Origin: Populus alba
Lineage: Eukaryota; Streptophyta; Magnoliopsida; Malpighiales; Salicaceae
NCBI RefSeq assembly: GCF_005239225.2
Contig: NC_133295.1
Location: 3,224,001 to 3,288,000, forward strand
Length of the DNA stretch: 64,000 bases
Direction: 5' to 3'
Shown: in pieces, positions 43,548 to 57,560 of the stretch
Position numbering within the stretch: the first letter of the stretch is position 1
How the letters are laid out: each line of letters starts with the position of its first letter
The notes under the pieces: generated by a model
What the model was told of the DNA's origin: nothing
Seen by the model: only the letters and a program-made list of their open reading frames with translations
The model's database searches: none
Program-made: the position numbers and the translations under genes

Positions 43548-44796
43548 TCAAGACTGGCCAACAAGTACATCCTTGTAAGGAGTTGGTGTAGGAATAGGCG
43601 CTGCTCTTGTTTCTCCGGCTATCCTTTTCCCCCTCCTCTCCTCCGCTAGGATTAGCGGTGCCTGGCCGTCCCTCTCTCGTCTCAAACGCTCTTGAGCTCC
43701 TCCTCGCAATTTCTCTAACCTGAGTCCATCAATTTGCTGCATCTCGAACACTTTGACTACATTTGTTAAACCCCCAATAAAGAACATTAGACTTCCAAAG
43801 ATGCCTATCCAGACCCAAGCCTTGCCCTGCATTAAGAAACCTTGTTATGCCTAAACCTCCAGCTTTTCCCATACAATTTGACTCTTGCCATTACCAAAGC
43901 TCTAAGCAGGCTCTTTAAATTGCGCGATTAAACAATGCATTAAGTAAGCAGATTGGTGTTTTGTTTTGGGCTTCTATCAGTTTATTATATATTCCAAAAA
44001 ATAAACAACGCAGCTTACCAATAATTCCAGTCCATGGTGACCCCATCCTGCTTGCTCACGAATATTGAGAATGGATCCCACCAAGAACAACGAGCTTCCT
44101 ATTAAAAACGGGATGTGGACACTCTGTTGCAAGATTTGCACATGCCCATCAGCTCTTTCATATATTTGACATGAGTTGTGTAAGGATCCAAGCACCCAGA
44201 AAGCTGGTCCTGCGACAAGCAAGTTTAAAGCATGCCTTTCCAGTTTGAAGTGACCATATCCTTTGTATTCCTGCAATTGTGGACGCAGGTCACAGCATCA
44301 ATATTTCACATTTGACATAAAATCGATCCCTTGAATGATGAAAACTCTAACCTTTTTATCTTATAATTACTATATATAACAGTTCGTACACTAAAATTGC
44401 TACTAAACAAAGAAATCGATTACTAATTAATTTTAGTACCTGAATAAAAAGAAAAAGAATACCCAAGAAAGAAAGCAAAGCCCCCAAGGCCTGAATCACA
44501 GGAACAGCGAATTCAACTAGTGCAAGCTGGGTGTCATACGCCATCAGACGCAACCGATAATCAATCCCGGCTAGATGGGCAACAAGATCATGAAGATTGA
44601 CCACCATAATAAGTAAGAGAGCTATGAGCAAAAGCACAAGACCTGGTTTGGTTTCCTTTGACAATTCAGCCACAAACCCACAAATAAGCACAACAGTTGC
44701 AAACACATAGAGCCCTGCGTTCATGTATTCTGCCCTGTTTTTAGATAGCCTTGGCCCATACATTCGACTCTCTCTAGCTGATGCTAGCTTCACCAT
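43548..44796 (-). CDS. Plant multi-pass membrane protein (six helices), three exons
   Basis: Exons on the minus strand are 44796-44440, 44270-44019 and 43826-43548, all with GT/AG borders and phase 0, giving 295 residues. The start is MVKLASARES; upstream in-frame codons lack an ATG. Hydrophobic segments: three in exon 1 (GLYVFATVVLICGFVAELS; GLVLLLIALLLIMVVNL; LALVEFAVPVIQALGALLSF and on), two in exon 2 (LNLLVAGPAFWVLGSL; PFLIGSSLFLVGSIL) and one in exon 3 (VWIGIFGSLMFFIGGLTNVV). A basic C-terminal tail ends in PIPTPTPYKDVLVGQS. The paired GPAFWVLGS / FLIGSSLFLVGS elements resemble YrhK-type membrane domains, but I could not verify this. No enzymatic motif was seen and function is unknown. 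Its last exon has a truncated copy at 19371-19640. Confidence 0.82.
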
Positions 44797-44849
44797 TGTC
44801 AACAAATATTTTGCAGTGCTAAAAGGACACGAGAAATTCAAGAATTGTA

Positions 44850-45592
44850 ATATAGACTTGAAAATTTTGAACTATATCTTTGAAAGTTTTGAGCAAGATG
44901 GAATCAATATGTTGTGTAGGGTTGAGGATACGTGTCTTCTTGCATGGAACTTCTATTTTTGAACGTCGAGTTTGTGACAAGCGGCAATCTTACCAAATAT
45001 AAAATGATAAATTTAGACAGAAGTACAAAACGTGGAGGTCACATTGTGACATGGTGTCATACTACGATTATAAGAAATACAAGATATATAGGCTACGCTA
45101 TTGTATCCAGATCCGTTTTGACCCATTGATCACCCAACTAATTAGTTTGTTGAAGGTTAAAGATGATTGTAGGATTGAGAAAGCAATAGTTGTTCTTACC
45201 CAATGCTTAGATTAGTGTTTAGGGAGGATAACTTGGTTATAAATTCATTATTCCATGGATCATGTTCGAGTGGCGTACCAAAAATCTGTTATTTTGCAAG
45301 GAATTTTTTTAATAAAAGACCTCTCTCCTGTTATGCCTCTATCTAGAAATATAATATACATTGAACATGTCAAATTTGGAATATGAATTAGTTTAGATTG
45401 TGAATTTGTTAGTGAATCTTAATAAATTTTAAGATGATGTTATTTAAAAAAAAATATTTTAAATTTATCCAACTAAATCTTATCTAGATTTTGTTAGATT
45501 AATTGAATCGTTAAAGTTTAAAAAAAATTAATTTTTAAATTTATTTAAAATAAAACTATATATATATATGTGTGTGTATGTATGTATATATG

Positions 45593-45628
<36 letters not shown>

Positions 45629-48410
45629 CACGCCTCTTAGTCTCTCTCTCTCTCCCTCTCAGACTTTGAGTGTGATTGCTAGTGAATTTGACATAGATGC
45701 TCAGCATAATCAGCTGAGGTAGAAATTCTTTGGCTTTTAAAGTAATGTTTTTAAACCTGACCATTCGGTTTAAAACTCAATTCATGAATTTTAATTAGAT
45801 CAATAGGTTTTCATCAGGCTAGTAAGTTAATTTTATTTTTTTATAAATTAAAACAACATTGATTTGGTAAAAAATAAAAAAATAGTAAATGAATTGCAAC
45901 CCGCTTTTTGACCGGATCTTGTCAGGTCATTCGAGTTTTTTAACTATCCCTATTTTTTCATAAAATCTAGCTCGGTTTCAGCCCTAAATCAGCTAAATTC
46001 TTGATCAACTTGTTATGCTAGATTTTAAAATTATATTTTGAAGCTGTAACATACCTCAATTCATTATTAGTAAATTAAAGTTGGAATTCAGTTTATTTTA
46101 GTCCACTTAATTATAATATATCAAGGACTATTCTGACGTGTAACTTAAGATTCTTGTAGGGTTTCTTTTTTCCTTCTGTGGTATACTTTTAAGTTCGTAA
46201 ATTATAATAATACTAAAAAGCATTACAAAAAAGAAGAAGAAACAAAAAAGAAGTAGGGTCTGAAATATTTTTATGTCATGATAGATGACTTTCTTTTGTT
46301 ATATTGAAGAGGGTCAAATTAACGCTGCACTTTAGCAGAAGATTGAAGACGATAAAGTTCATTGTAGTCCTTGTTGTTTTATATTTTACGACTTAGTCTC
46401 CAATTGTTGAATATTAATGTTTTTCATCCTTGACTTGATAATCTCATGATTCTTCTAATTATACACCTCGATCTTGGACATTATTCTTAGAGATGGCAAT
46501 TGGCTCGCCTTCAATATATATATATATAAAATTTACAACAATGCCCTTGAATACTCTTGAAATCTACAATAAAATCAATATAAAATGACAAAAAAAAACC
46601 ATTGGATAAGAGTTTTGTTGGTTTTGTCTTTAAAAACATATATCAAAATAATTATATTATTCTAAAAAAATAAAACTATAAATATATCTCTGAATAGTAG
46701 GCATTAAATTAATTATTTTATTCTTAGGCTAAATTAGTAGTTTTACTATAAAAAAAAGATAAAATTAATAATCTAACCTCATACAATTTATAAGAGATAA
46801 TTGTGTCATGGTGAAAGGACCACTTTGTCTCAAATACCTAGTTTAAAGGTTTTTTTGTTCATGAATAATTTCAAAATTTTACTATTATAATCTTGGTGAA
46901 CAATAACATTTCTAGGAAAATTAGTTTTTTTTTTAACTTAATTTGTTGTACATGGATCCTGGATAATCCATTTTAAATTTGAAAATGCAAGACTATTTAA
47001 AAATATAATTATTTTTTATTCATTTTTAATTAGATATTAAAAATATATCATATTATGAATTTCCTATACTAATTTTAATGTGTCTCATTCAATTAGGGGT
47101 GAAAAAACACTTTGCTTAGCTCAATAGAAACCGGAGCTTCAATTGAGGTCCATCTTCTGATGAAGGGAGGGCTGAAACCTTGCAATTGATGCATCATCCT
47201 TAAATGATTCATTCGGGATGTTGGCTGGCCATCTTCATAATAGTCAGGCCCATTTTCTTTAGCACTAGTTCGGCCTACTTAGTTGATTCCCTAAAACTGA
47301 ATAGATAGCCCAAAAGGCTCAATAGAAATCGGAAGGCCTACAATAGTTAGGCCCATGTTCTTTAGCACTAATCCGACCTACTTAGTTGATTTCCTAAAAC
47401 TGAATAGGTAGCCCAAATGATACCATAATCCAATAAATGTATCAGGTAAGGCTCTGTTTGGTTTCGATTGTGTTCATGAGCAATTAAATTTTTTTAAAAT
47501 AGAATTTGATTCGGTTTTTTTTTTTAATTAGAAATGCTATGTCAGTAAAGCATATAAAATAAATAAATATGTCTCTCCTTCCCTTACAATAAGCTAAGAT
47601 GGATGCTTTTATGATAGATACTAAGAAAAAACTATCTAAATCTTCTCGATATTTAAATATGGTAATATTTTAATATTAATTGAACTAATCAAATTTTATA
47701 TTTATTTTTTAAAAATTATTAGTTTGAGTTTTATAAATTTCAAAATCTATACACACCCTCTCTCTCTTTTTTCAACGTATTCACGTTGCTACTTTATATA
47801 TATTTTTTAATCTATGAATACAATTGGAATGCAGGTTGTGGCTTCACAAGATTGGCTAGAGATGACCAAATATGCTTGTCTAGTTTGTACTCAATCTCGT
47901 CGACATGGCATGGAAAATTCATCTTCTTTTTGGGAAAGAAAATACAGAAACGATGATAAAAATTCCTCTCAAATATTTAGTTTCTTGGAAGAATATTGGT
48001 ACTATGAATATTAAATTAATTATGATGGTATTTTTAAATACTTTTAAACCTTTTTTATTAATCAATTTTATATATACGACTCAGTTTAATCCTTTAAGAG
48101 ATATATAATGTTAAAAAATCTAATTCACGTGCTGTTAAAAATATTAAACTAATAACAATGATTGGTATTTGGTATTATAATCTAACTATATTTTTATTAA
48201 ATTTTTATTTTTTTAGTTTTATTTTAAATATTTTTTTATACTTTTAGATTATTTTGATATATTAATTTCAAAATAAATTTTAAAAAATAAAAAAAATTAT
48301 TTTAATATATTTTTAAATAAAAATACTTTAAATATAAGATCTCACTTAATCTTCACACACATGTAATTTTGCTTCTCGTTTTTGGAATTTCACTCCTTTA
48401 AATGGTCACG
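44850..48410. other. AT-rich intergenic DNA between two genes
   Basis: Contains a compound microsatellite (TA/TG, then GA and CT, 45556-45659), a dispersed repeat block at 45750-46010 related to 1300-2220, a tandem duplication at 47245-47435 (CCTACTTAGTTGATTCCCTA, period about 107 bases) and a MITE-like body at 48160-48340. No gene frame is supported. Confidence 0.45.
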
Positions 48411-48499
48411 ATTAAGAAACGTAGAGAGCACCTAGACCACCACAAAAGTTCCAGGGTCCAACAAACAAAATGTCAACAATGCACCCAGTCAAAACCATC

Positions 48500-48505
48500 C
48501 ACGTG
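48500..48505 (+). promoter_or_regulatory. G-box upstream of SIG5
   Basis: Perfect CACGTG, about 330 bases before the end of the presumed 5'UTR exon, with a further ACGT-core site (CCACGTAA) at 48563. SIG5 in Arabidopsis is blue-light and stress responsive, with HY5/ACGT-type control known, so the position fits. Whether these particular sites act is inference. Confidence 0.5.
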
Positions 48506-48830
48506 TAGAAAACCTCATCCATAAACTCTCTACAAAATATCTTCCCTTCCTCTCCTAACTTGCCACGTAAGTCCACCAGGCTTCACCACTCGCCACGGCC
48601 TGTCCCACTATCATACCTGGACACTTCTCCACCGTTGTTTAGAACGACCCCAACTTTCTAGCCGTTGATTATTAAGGAGAATAACTGGCGGACACCATAA
48701 TTTACGAGCTGATGTTAAAATTTGAGTTTTTAGAAACTGTCTGCGTGCTTGTATTTCTAACAAGATTTGCCTGTTACAAGAGAGCAAGATTTTGTTCCAA
48801 CTCTTACAGGCTACTGCTCTTTTCACAGAG

Positions 48831-49465
48831 GTATGCTCGGATTTTTATGTCGTAGCATGTTGTAATGTTTTGATCCTTGTAGTTTCTTTGTGGGATTTTT
48901 TTTCCTTGTGTGTATTCGTTGCTTAGTTATTGCAAAATTTTGTTGCTGTGTTTAATGTTTTCTTGGTGATGACATTGTTGGTGTTCTGTAAATACAATAA
49001 GTATCCCTTGAAAGATTAGCCTGCTGCTAAGTGGGTATTATATTCTTTGAGGGTGTTGTATGATGTTTCAATGGTGATTTTGGAACAGTTTGCTGGAAAT
49101 TCTTCGATCTTTCAGCTGGGGTTGTATTTCTTGATTTGCAATCATTTGTCTACTGCTATTTATCCTGAAGGAAACTTAAACGGCCAAAATTTGTTGAAGG
49201 TTGTATGGATTTCAATGGAAATTTGTTTTTTGATGGTTAATATTCTTGTTGATGCATGTGATCAAAGACGGCAAACCATAATGCACACAAAATAAATGAT
49301 TTTATTTTTGTTGAAACTGTGCTGCCACTATTTGATTAGGAGAAATTTCGAACAATTTATCCAAAACTAAGGACTAGGGTATTCGAATTATGTGATTTTG
49401 TGTATGCGTATGTTGCGGCGAGTGAAGTTATAAATTCCAACTAAATGCAACATTTTTGTTTGCAG
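48831..49465 (+). other. Probable 5'UTR intron of SIG5
   Basis: Donor CACAGAG|GTATGC at 48831 and acceptor TTTGTTTGCAG at 49465 (an alternative AG lies at about 49476). Between them is T-rich intron-like DNA. Splicing removes the upstream in-frame ATG at 49445. Confidence 0.5.
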
Positions 49466-49525
49466 TGTTTGTGCAGTGAGAAAGTTCTCATACTCTTTCA
49501 AAATCTTGTAATAACACTACTTGGC

Positions 49526-52361
49526 ATGGGAGTTGTAAGTGTTTCGAGCTCAGCTTCTCGGACACCACTAGGATTGAGCACAAAGTTTTCAACTTACGGA
49601 TCTACAGCAAAAAGGCCTTTGATTGTAGCATTTAAAGCCGACAAATCCAACAACACATCTTTGGTTGCACCACATGAACAAATTCCATTGCCTGTAGAAA
49701 CAACGAAGGGGAAGAAGAGACTTGGAAAAAGCAAAAAATCTTCTAATAGATTAAAAGCTGTCCGTACTGAAGTTTCTCCGTGTACATTGTTAGTGGATTA
49801 CAATGAAGCTGCTGCGAAACTTGAAAACATATACAAGCTTAGCCCTGGAACTGATACTTCTGATGTGGAAGACGCAAGTGGTGTGATTAGGAGAGGTAGG
49901 CAAAGGAAAAGGAAAATTAGTGAAGGTGACAAGGAAGCCGAGGATAGAACTAGTAAAATCATTGTTAGGAACCGGGCAAAGAAGGCTAAACGATTGAGCC
50001 TTGAGAAAAGGATTTCTCTGAGGATCAAGAATGAAGAAAAATTGGTGACTTCAGCTGGGAAGAGAAAAGATCGAAAAAATGAAAATGAAAAGATTGATGA
50101 GCTTGTGAGGGAGTATTCTGCTTCAACTGATTTGGTCAGCTTGGACTGGAAAAAAATGAAGATACCTCCGGTCCTTACTTCATCAGAGCATGTCTGGTTA
50201 TTTAAGTTGATGCAGCCTATGAAAGTGAGTACTGACCCTTGCCCCTGATGCCTTTCAAGTTTTTCATATAGGTTGTGGTTTTTTGCTGTAAGAATAGGTA
50301 GTTTTCTGGGGCTTAGTTCCATTTCTTTTATATCAGGCACTCCTTCAAGTGAAAGAGCATCTGCAAGAAAATCTGGGGAGAGAACCAACTGACGTTGAAT
50401 TAGCTAAAGCAACAAATATGGATGTGCTCCAAGTAAGAAAGAAAATAGCAGTTGGTCGAGCTGCAAGGAACAAGCTCATTAAGGTAACGATTTATTTCCA
50501 AATAGTGACATCGACTTGTATTAAAGTAACTCAATTTACTGAGGAAGCATGGGCTCTCATAGTAATAATAGATCAAATAATTTATACGGGATTTTGGTGC
50601 TTGTCGAGTATTTTTGTTTTCTTTTAACTTTAAGTCAGAAGACATTGCCAGTGTCCTTTCTGATGCTTAAGGACTTAAATGACTTGGGATAAAATGATTT
50701 ACTGTAAATTCTCAATGCTTTTGCAGCACAATCTTCGGCTTGTATTGTTTGTGATCAAAAAATATTTTCAAGACATCGCAAAAGGGACAAAATTTCAAGA
50801 TCTTTGTCAGGCGGGAGTGAAGGGACTTATTACAGCAATTGATCGCTTTGAACCCAAAAGGAGATTCCGGCTCTCCACTTATGGGCTATTTTGGATTAGA
50901 CATTCCATCATACGATCAATGACACTCTCAAGCTTTACACGCGTTTCGTTTGGCCTGGAATCGGTATGATATTTTGAGACACATGAACTGGTTTTCTTTT
51001 TTGCTGAACATCACAATAATTTACACATTTCCTTTTGTTTCTAGTTGCAAGAAAGCACCAAATAAGTGTTTGAAGCTCTTTCCCTCCTTGGAGAAGGGAG
51101 AGTGGTGCGTTCTTGGTAGAGATTGAGAAATTCATCATTCAAAGAAATAGGGCACTGAATCAACTTAAATTTGTGAACTAGGCTGTTGCTCTGCAAGAAA
51201 GGAACAGTAATCTTAGGTTAGCACCATAGCAGGCCAAATATTTGAATTTTCTCAACCTAGATACACGTCATCATGAAATTGACCACAATAGCAATGTGCA
51301 TGGTAGTAGGCCAAGTATTGTGAATGTTATGATTCACCATGTCCAGTTCTTTAGTTTTAATTCTGCATCTAATGTGCTCTGGTTAGGGAGTTTGAATGGA
51401 AAACATTGCATATATTTATCCAGAACTATTACTTCCATTGAATTCAATGTGTACAGCTAGTGTTGGATGCTCAGTGGGATCATGCTGTAACACTCAACTT
51501 CAACTTGTGCAGATTAGGTCTGAAATCCAGAAAGCAAAACTTGAATTGTGGTTTCAACTTAAAAGACAACCATTGGAGAATGAGATTATTGAAAAAGTTG
51601 GGATCTCCCCTGAGAGGTACCATGAAGTTACGAGGGCCTCAAAACCCGTTTTGTCTCTCCATTCAAGACACAAAACAACGCAGGAAGAGTTTATTGGTGG
51701 AATTGCTGATGTTGATGGAGGTGATGACCGGAGGCAGTCAGCTCTTCTCAGGCTTGCACTTGATGATGTGGTAAGCAGTCATTATATGCTCCCTCAGATT
51801 TTATACTCCATTTCTTTCTCTCATTAATTGTTTATCCTCGATTGAGTCAAGATCACTATGTTCTGCAGAATGCTCACAAGTGCAAAACCCTTCACTAACA
51901 GTTCTCTTGAGAACTCTTCCACAAGCATTATTATTTCCTTAATCTTTTAACTGGTACTTTATACCAATATATATAAAATTCATTGCATATAGAAGCTAAT
52001 GTAATTTTATACGTCCGTGCATTATGTAGAAAAGCTCTTAGAGATATTAATTAAGTGGAAGAACATGAAAAGCAAAAAGTTCAGCTGTCAGTGCAATTGA
52101 CATTATTAGGTGGTTTAATTCATTGATAGTAATGCGTATCTAATCTCTGAAAATCCTCTCCAGCTTGATTCTCTAAAACCAAAGGAGAGCTTGGTGGTCC
52201 GACAGAGATACGGGCTTGATGGTAAAGGAGACAGAACATTAGGAGAGATTGCTGGGAACTTAAATATCTCAAGAGAAATGGTCAGGAAGCACGAAGTAAA
52301 AGCACTCATGAAGCTCAAACATCCAACTAGAGTGGATTATCTTCGCCGCTATGTTGTCTGA
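49526..52361 (+). CDS. SIG5: Plastid RNA polymerase sigma factor 5 (SIGE/SIG5), five coding exons
   Basis: Exons 49526-50224, 50337-50483, 50727-50963, 51513-51770 and 52164-52361 join in phase 0 at GT/AG borders into 512 residues, near the usual length. The N-terminus ([20 protein letters not shown]) has the Ser/Thr-rich look of a plastid transit peptide; residues 90-210 form a basic, low-complexity linker. Region 2 begins [20 protein letters not shown] and includes [20 protein letters not shown] and the -10-binding [19 protein letters not shown]. Region 3 lies in exon 4 ([10 protein letters not shown]). Region 4 has the -35 helix-turn-helix ([20 protein letters not shown]) near the C-terminus. 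It directs the bacterial-type plastid polymerase; in Arabidopsis SIG5 serves the light-responsive psbD promoter. No defects seen. Confidence 0.96.
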
Positions 52362-52369
52362 ATTGATCA

Positions 52370-55300
52370 GAAACACAAGGTTCGCATAAACAACTCTCTC
52401 CCTCTTGATGATCCCTCATCAGCAATCATTGCTGTATGCTAATGTTCTGTATCATAGGCATATTTAACTACATGAGTATAGACAAGATAGAGTTTGAGAT
52501 TTCAGGTCACCACTTATACATGTAATATTGTCTGTCCTATATAATACAATGATATCTTATACAGTTCACAAGCGTCCTCTTAACCTTTCGGACAATTGAC
52601 TGTGTACAAACCTGAATAGAGATTGCAGAGAGGCGAGTTTGGGGTGGGGTGGAAAGCCTGTGGTTTCCCTATTAATTTACAAAAAATTATTTTTGAATTT
52701 AATAGTTAATATATATATAAAAATTAATATGAAGTTCATATAAATATTAAATTTTACGATAACTCTTATACATAGTTAAATATAAATGATTAAAATACAA
52801 ATTCAACAAAAAATTATTTTGAAATACCAATTATTTTATATATATACAAGATGAAAGATGAAAATACTAAATTTTATAATAACTCTTTACATAGTTAAAT
52901 ATAATTAATTAAAATATAAATTCAACAAAAAATTATTTTTAAAATATCAATGAAAGACCAAAAACAATATATGTGCATGCACATACTATAGGAGAAGGGA
53001 AACATATTATGCACATAGACTCAACATCAACTACAATATTGTAATTACCTTATTTTTCTTTCAAAAAATAAAATAAATCAATTTTTCGTAGTGTTGAGGG
53101 AATTTCAGTATTTTTAAATAGTTCATTGATAATTAAAGAATTAATCAAGGGTAAAGTTGCTTTTTTATTTTTATTTTTTTAATCACATTAAAATAATTAA
53201 ATTGCCTTTCATGGAAAAAACTTTTACAAATTGGCAAATTTTCAAAATACAGTAAAATCTTAACTTTACCCTTAAAAAAAAAAAAAAAAAACCTTTGTCC
53301 AGGAATCTTTTCATTTTGGCTTTTTATTATTACCAACTTAATAAGTAGCAATGTAATCTTTTAATATAGGTAAAATATTATTTAAATTAAAAAAATTACT
53401 AGCATTTTAGCTGATAAGTGTGGTGTTTTTTTGATAGTCAAAAACACCCTTCCGTCAAGTCATTTGATTTGTTATAGCAGGGCAGTTTTTGATAGCCTCT
53501 CTCTCTCTCTCTTTCTCTCCTGTAAAACTAAGATTAATCTTTTTTATTATTAATATTTCAACTTTAATTTTTATTTTTGGTCATTTTATAAAAAAATTTA
53601 TTTATTATCTATTTCATCATTCAATCACAATATTTCATATATTATTTTTTTTCAATTTTTGCATTCTTCTTTTGATTTTTATTTTTTTTTCTTGGTTCCT
53701 TTATATAAAAAAATTAATATTTTCAATTTTACCATTCAATCCAAATTTATAGTATTTTTTTTCTAATTTGATCCCATTATTTTGTCCTTTTGTTAAAATT
53801 ATTTTTCTTTTTAATTTCATCATTCATTCAAAAATTTGTAGTTTTTCTCTAATTTATTTATTTTTATTTCAGTTTTTATTCTCATTCTTTTAATTGTTAT
53901 TTTTTATTTTGAATCTTTTTGTATAATTGATTCCCCCTTGATTTCATCCTCCAATATTTGATTTGTTAGGAATCGAGTTTTCGTAATATTTCCATATATG
54001 GTACTTTCAATTTAATAAATTGGATAATGAGTTTAAAAAGTTAACATGAGCCTATATTTGTTTTTTTTATTAATTATATTTTTTAATTTCAAATTTCAAC
54101 AATAATAATGGCTTTGTAGTTTTTTTTATTTTGTTTCTATTGGGTTATCTTGATTTCATGATAATATAGGTATGAGCTTGCTTTTTATTAACAAGATCAC
54201 ATGTTTATTATACTAATTGAGGTTGATTTGGGCTAATTGTTTTTTTAATCTTTTTTATTTTATCAAATTTCATCATTCTATATTTATTTGGTTGAAAATT
54301 AAACTACATCAATTTTTCCCCTAATGGAAAAATGTTTTCTTATTCTAAGGTTATCATATATTTTTTTTAAATTAATCCATTCGTTGCTTTTTTATATCAT
54401 ATAATTAGAAAAAAGTCAACTTTTTTTAACCCGTTGAGGCTATAATCCAATTCTAAATTATTTTTTCTTATAAAAAAAAATATGTTTACGTCACCTAAAC
54501 ATTATTATTTTTTTATATAAAAAAGTAATATAGTAAGCCATGTCTAATGAAAATCTATATTTGGGTTTGGGTTCTCTACGGGACGCGAGGCATATATCCT
54601 GTCGTCGTCCATTTGCTAAAATGCCTCCCATAAATAATCCATCAGATTGGATCTTGTTGGGTATCCATTGAGGACCTAAACTACAATGAACAATGCTCTG
54701 TGGCCTTGGAGGACGGTGTTACAAATCCAATAACTCAAATAGGGTTCGAGCTTTGGTAACTGCTAGCCTCTTCGGACCAGCATGGGTGGTCAAGCTGGAG
54801 AATTGGTCTTCAAGCCCGGCCTGGTTCCTCATCGGACTGCCAGGGCCTTGGGGCAAATCCAGTGAAAAGCAATTTGGCTCAGATTGCTTGCACCCTATGC
54901 AAAATTTTAGGATTGTGTGATGCTTATCCACTCGACCGTCCGTTAAACAACGGTCTCATCTGGAGAAACTATGACCCAATAATCCAGTTGATTAGCAGAA
55001 GAATTCTTATCTTGACAAGGTGTTAGAACTATTTTTTATTTTTTTATATAACTTTTAGTAGATTTCCTTTGTTGGCAAAATTTTCATGTTCTAAAAAATT
55101 TAGAATACGGTTTTCAAGGTAGATAATTAGTTAATTAACTGATACTAGTAATTTAATCTATTTTTCATAATCAAAGTGGTTGATAGTTTATACTTAGTAT
55201 TTTGTAGGCCAATATATCTTGTGGCTAGTACTTGTAAATGGTTTTTTTTTGATAGAGATAGGGACTTCGATGTTTAAATAAGTATCTCTTTAGAGAAAAT

Positions 55301-57555
55301 ATACAATAGCATTCTAGAAAGAGATGTTCTGAAAATATACATGCAGTAGCGAATAAAGATTATAAATTTTTGTTTTGAAGGTTTTATGATATATTTATAA
55401 GCTCACAAGTTTTGTTCTTTTATAAAAAGGAGAGTCCGAAGTGTGGTTTTTTCTCTGATAGCTTTTAATAATAAATAAATATCTCTTGCATTTATATTAA
55501 TGTTTGATGGAAATATGATTGATTCTTAAAGATTTTATACACCTAAAAGATCTAAAAAGATTATGATTTAAGATGTTAAATGCAGTCGAGCCTACAAAGA
55601 TTGAGTTTTTTCTATAGGTTAGATCCAAGAGAGGTTAATCTTTTTTTGGTTGAGCCTATTTCTTTTTAAACCTAAGAGAAGCTGGGTTCGTTTCTTGGGT
55701 GTTTTGGGTGTGTCCAATGGAGGGGAGTCATTTCCTTGGATGTGTTCGAGGAAGAAAACTTTCATTTATTTGGACATATCTAAGAAAGAATGGTTATTTT
55801 TTTCTGGGTGTTTAAAGGAAGTTGAGTTCATTCTTTAAGCGTGTCTAACATAAGATGCTCATTCTCTTATGCTCATTTTTTTGGATGTGCTCAGGGGAGG
55901 TAAGATTCATTTCTTGGGGTAACCTAAAAAAGAATGATTATTTTATTAGACGTTGTTCAAAAGACGAGGGTTCTTTTTTAGAGCGTGTCCAAAAACAAAA
56001 TCCTTCTCTTAACTGAGCCCAGAGATCCGTCTTTTAGCTGAGCTCAGAGGAGAATGACACTGAGATTTTGGAGGCATGTTAAATTTAAATTTTTCACTGT
56101 TACACGCCAGTGATTTACTCATCTTTCGATGAGGCATAAAAAAAAAAACTTTTGTCAAAATCAAGTAGATTGGTTCATGGGGAGGACAATGTCAGACTGA
56201 GCACATGTCATCTTATTGGTCAGTTGGGAGCTGGAAAAGAGAAAACAAGAGAAAAAAAAGAGGATTTATGCTGGAAATGGTTTGTTGATGGGGCAGGCAC
56301 TAGGTTTACAGCCCCCATGAGAATTGGTTTGGCACCATTGTTTACATAAAGGAAGCTGACCACGAATATTATTTGTTTTTTTTTTTTTTTAATTTAACCT
56401 TTATTTTTTTTGTCATTTTCTCTAACTTTTTTTTTTTTTCAAATAATAATCCGTGTTATCTTTAAACTAACCAACTCGACTCAATTATATTAAAGAAATT
56501 TTTATGGTATAATTTTAAACCTTGCAGAGACAACTAGTTAGGTTTATGGGTTTTTTTTCCTATTAATTTTTTATTATTATTTTTAATTTTATCCTTAAAT
56601 TTTTTTTACTAGTTATGCAAATTATTTTTTAGATTCTACACAATTTAATTTTAAACTCGAGTTAGTTAAGGAGTTGGGTCATGAAGATTTTTTATATCAA
56701 TTTCATTTTTTTTTTTTAATTTTATTTTACAGGTTGTTTTTTGAATTTGATATGCTGAAGTATAGCGCAACTCGGTAAGACTGGTGTTTTGCTATGAGTA
56801 CATTGGCCTCCAATATATATGGAAAAATTAAAATTGCATCTTATTTGGTAAAATGAAAGCATGAAAAAACAGATAATTAGCCAAAAAAATAAGGAAAAAA
56901 AGTCTTGTACTGTCAAACACTCTAACTTCCTCACGTGAGACCCGGTCGGTGCAATGTTTTTTTTTTTTTTTTATCCAAACCAACTCTATTTTATTTAAAA
57001 AAACAACTAAAACAATATTATTTTAGGAATAATTTAGCAAACCCCCGACACGGATCTTAGGCCATCTCAGTGAGTTGAGATTAAAATGAGTAATTTTTGT
57101 GTACCAAATTTGATTTTGAAAATTAATCTATTTAATTTGGAGTATTTAAAAAAAAGGGCATGTGTTGCAAGTTCAGAATATATTTATAACACATAGTTGT
57201 TGATTGAACTATTTACATAGAATCCAATATTCCATTTCACCACCGGATAACATGAATATTAAGAACTCTTAAATTAAAAATCATGAACATCATCTCTAGA
57301 ATTTAAATGTGCCTTGAAGTTGAAGGGCAATGCCTCCCTTTGCTCCTATCCAATGTAAGGATTGATCTTTCCGAAGAAAAGTTTCGTTAATTAAGTCTCT
57401 GCTGACAAAAGAAACACAAAACAAAACCCTGCACAGATTTTAGAAGCCAAACAACAACATACAAATACAAAAGGAAACAATCAACAAAATTAATTAATAC
57501 AAGAGGAACAATCGACAAAATTAATCAAGAACCTATTTGAAAAACATTGCAAGTT
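52370..57555. other. Long gene-free stretch
   Basis: AT-rich. Notable contents: a tandem pair of about 110 bases (AATTCAACAAAAAATTATTT, 52800 and 52918), a CT microsatellite at 53497-53515, T-rich repeat debris at 53500-53960, a GC-richer unrecognised block at 54560-54990, and a degenerate repeat of about 60 bases at 55640-56050 (GGATGTGTTCGAGGAAG / GGATGTGCTCAGGGGAGG). No frame with protein-like content was recognised. Confidence 0.45.
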
Positions 57556-57560
57556 AATGC

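Noticed and set aside
49798..50388. 196-codon minus-strand frame across SIG5 exons 1-2
   Set aside because: Antisense shadow of clear sigma-factor coding sequence, spanning an intron.
54560..54990. GC-richer block as a gene or LTR
   Set aside because: Overlapping 70-75 codon frames on both strands, no motif, no second copy in the window.
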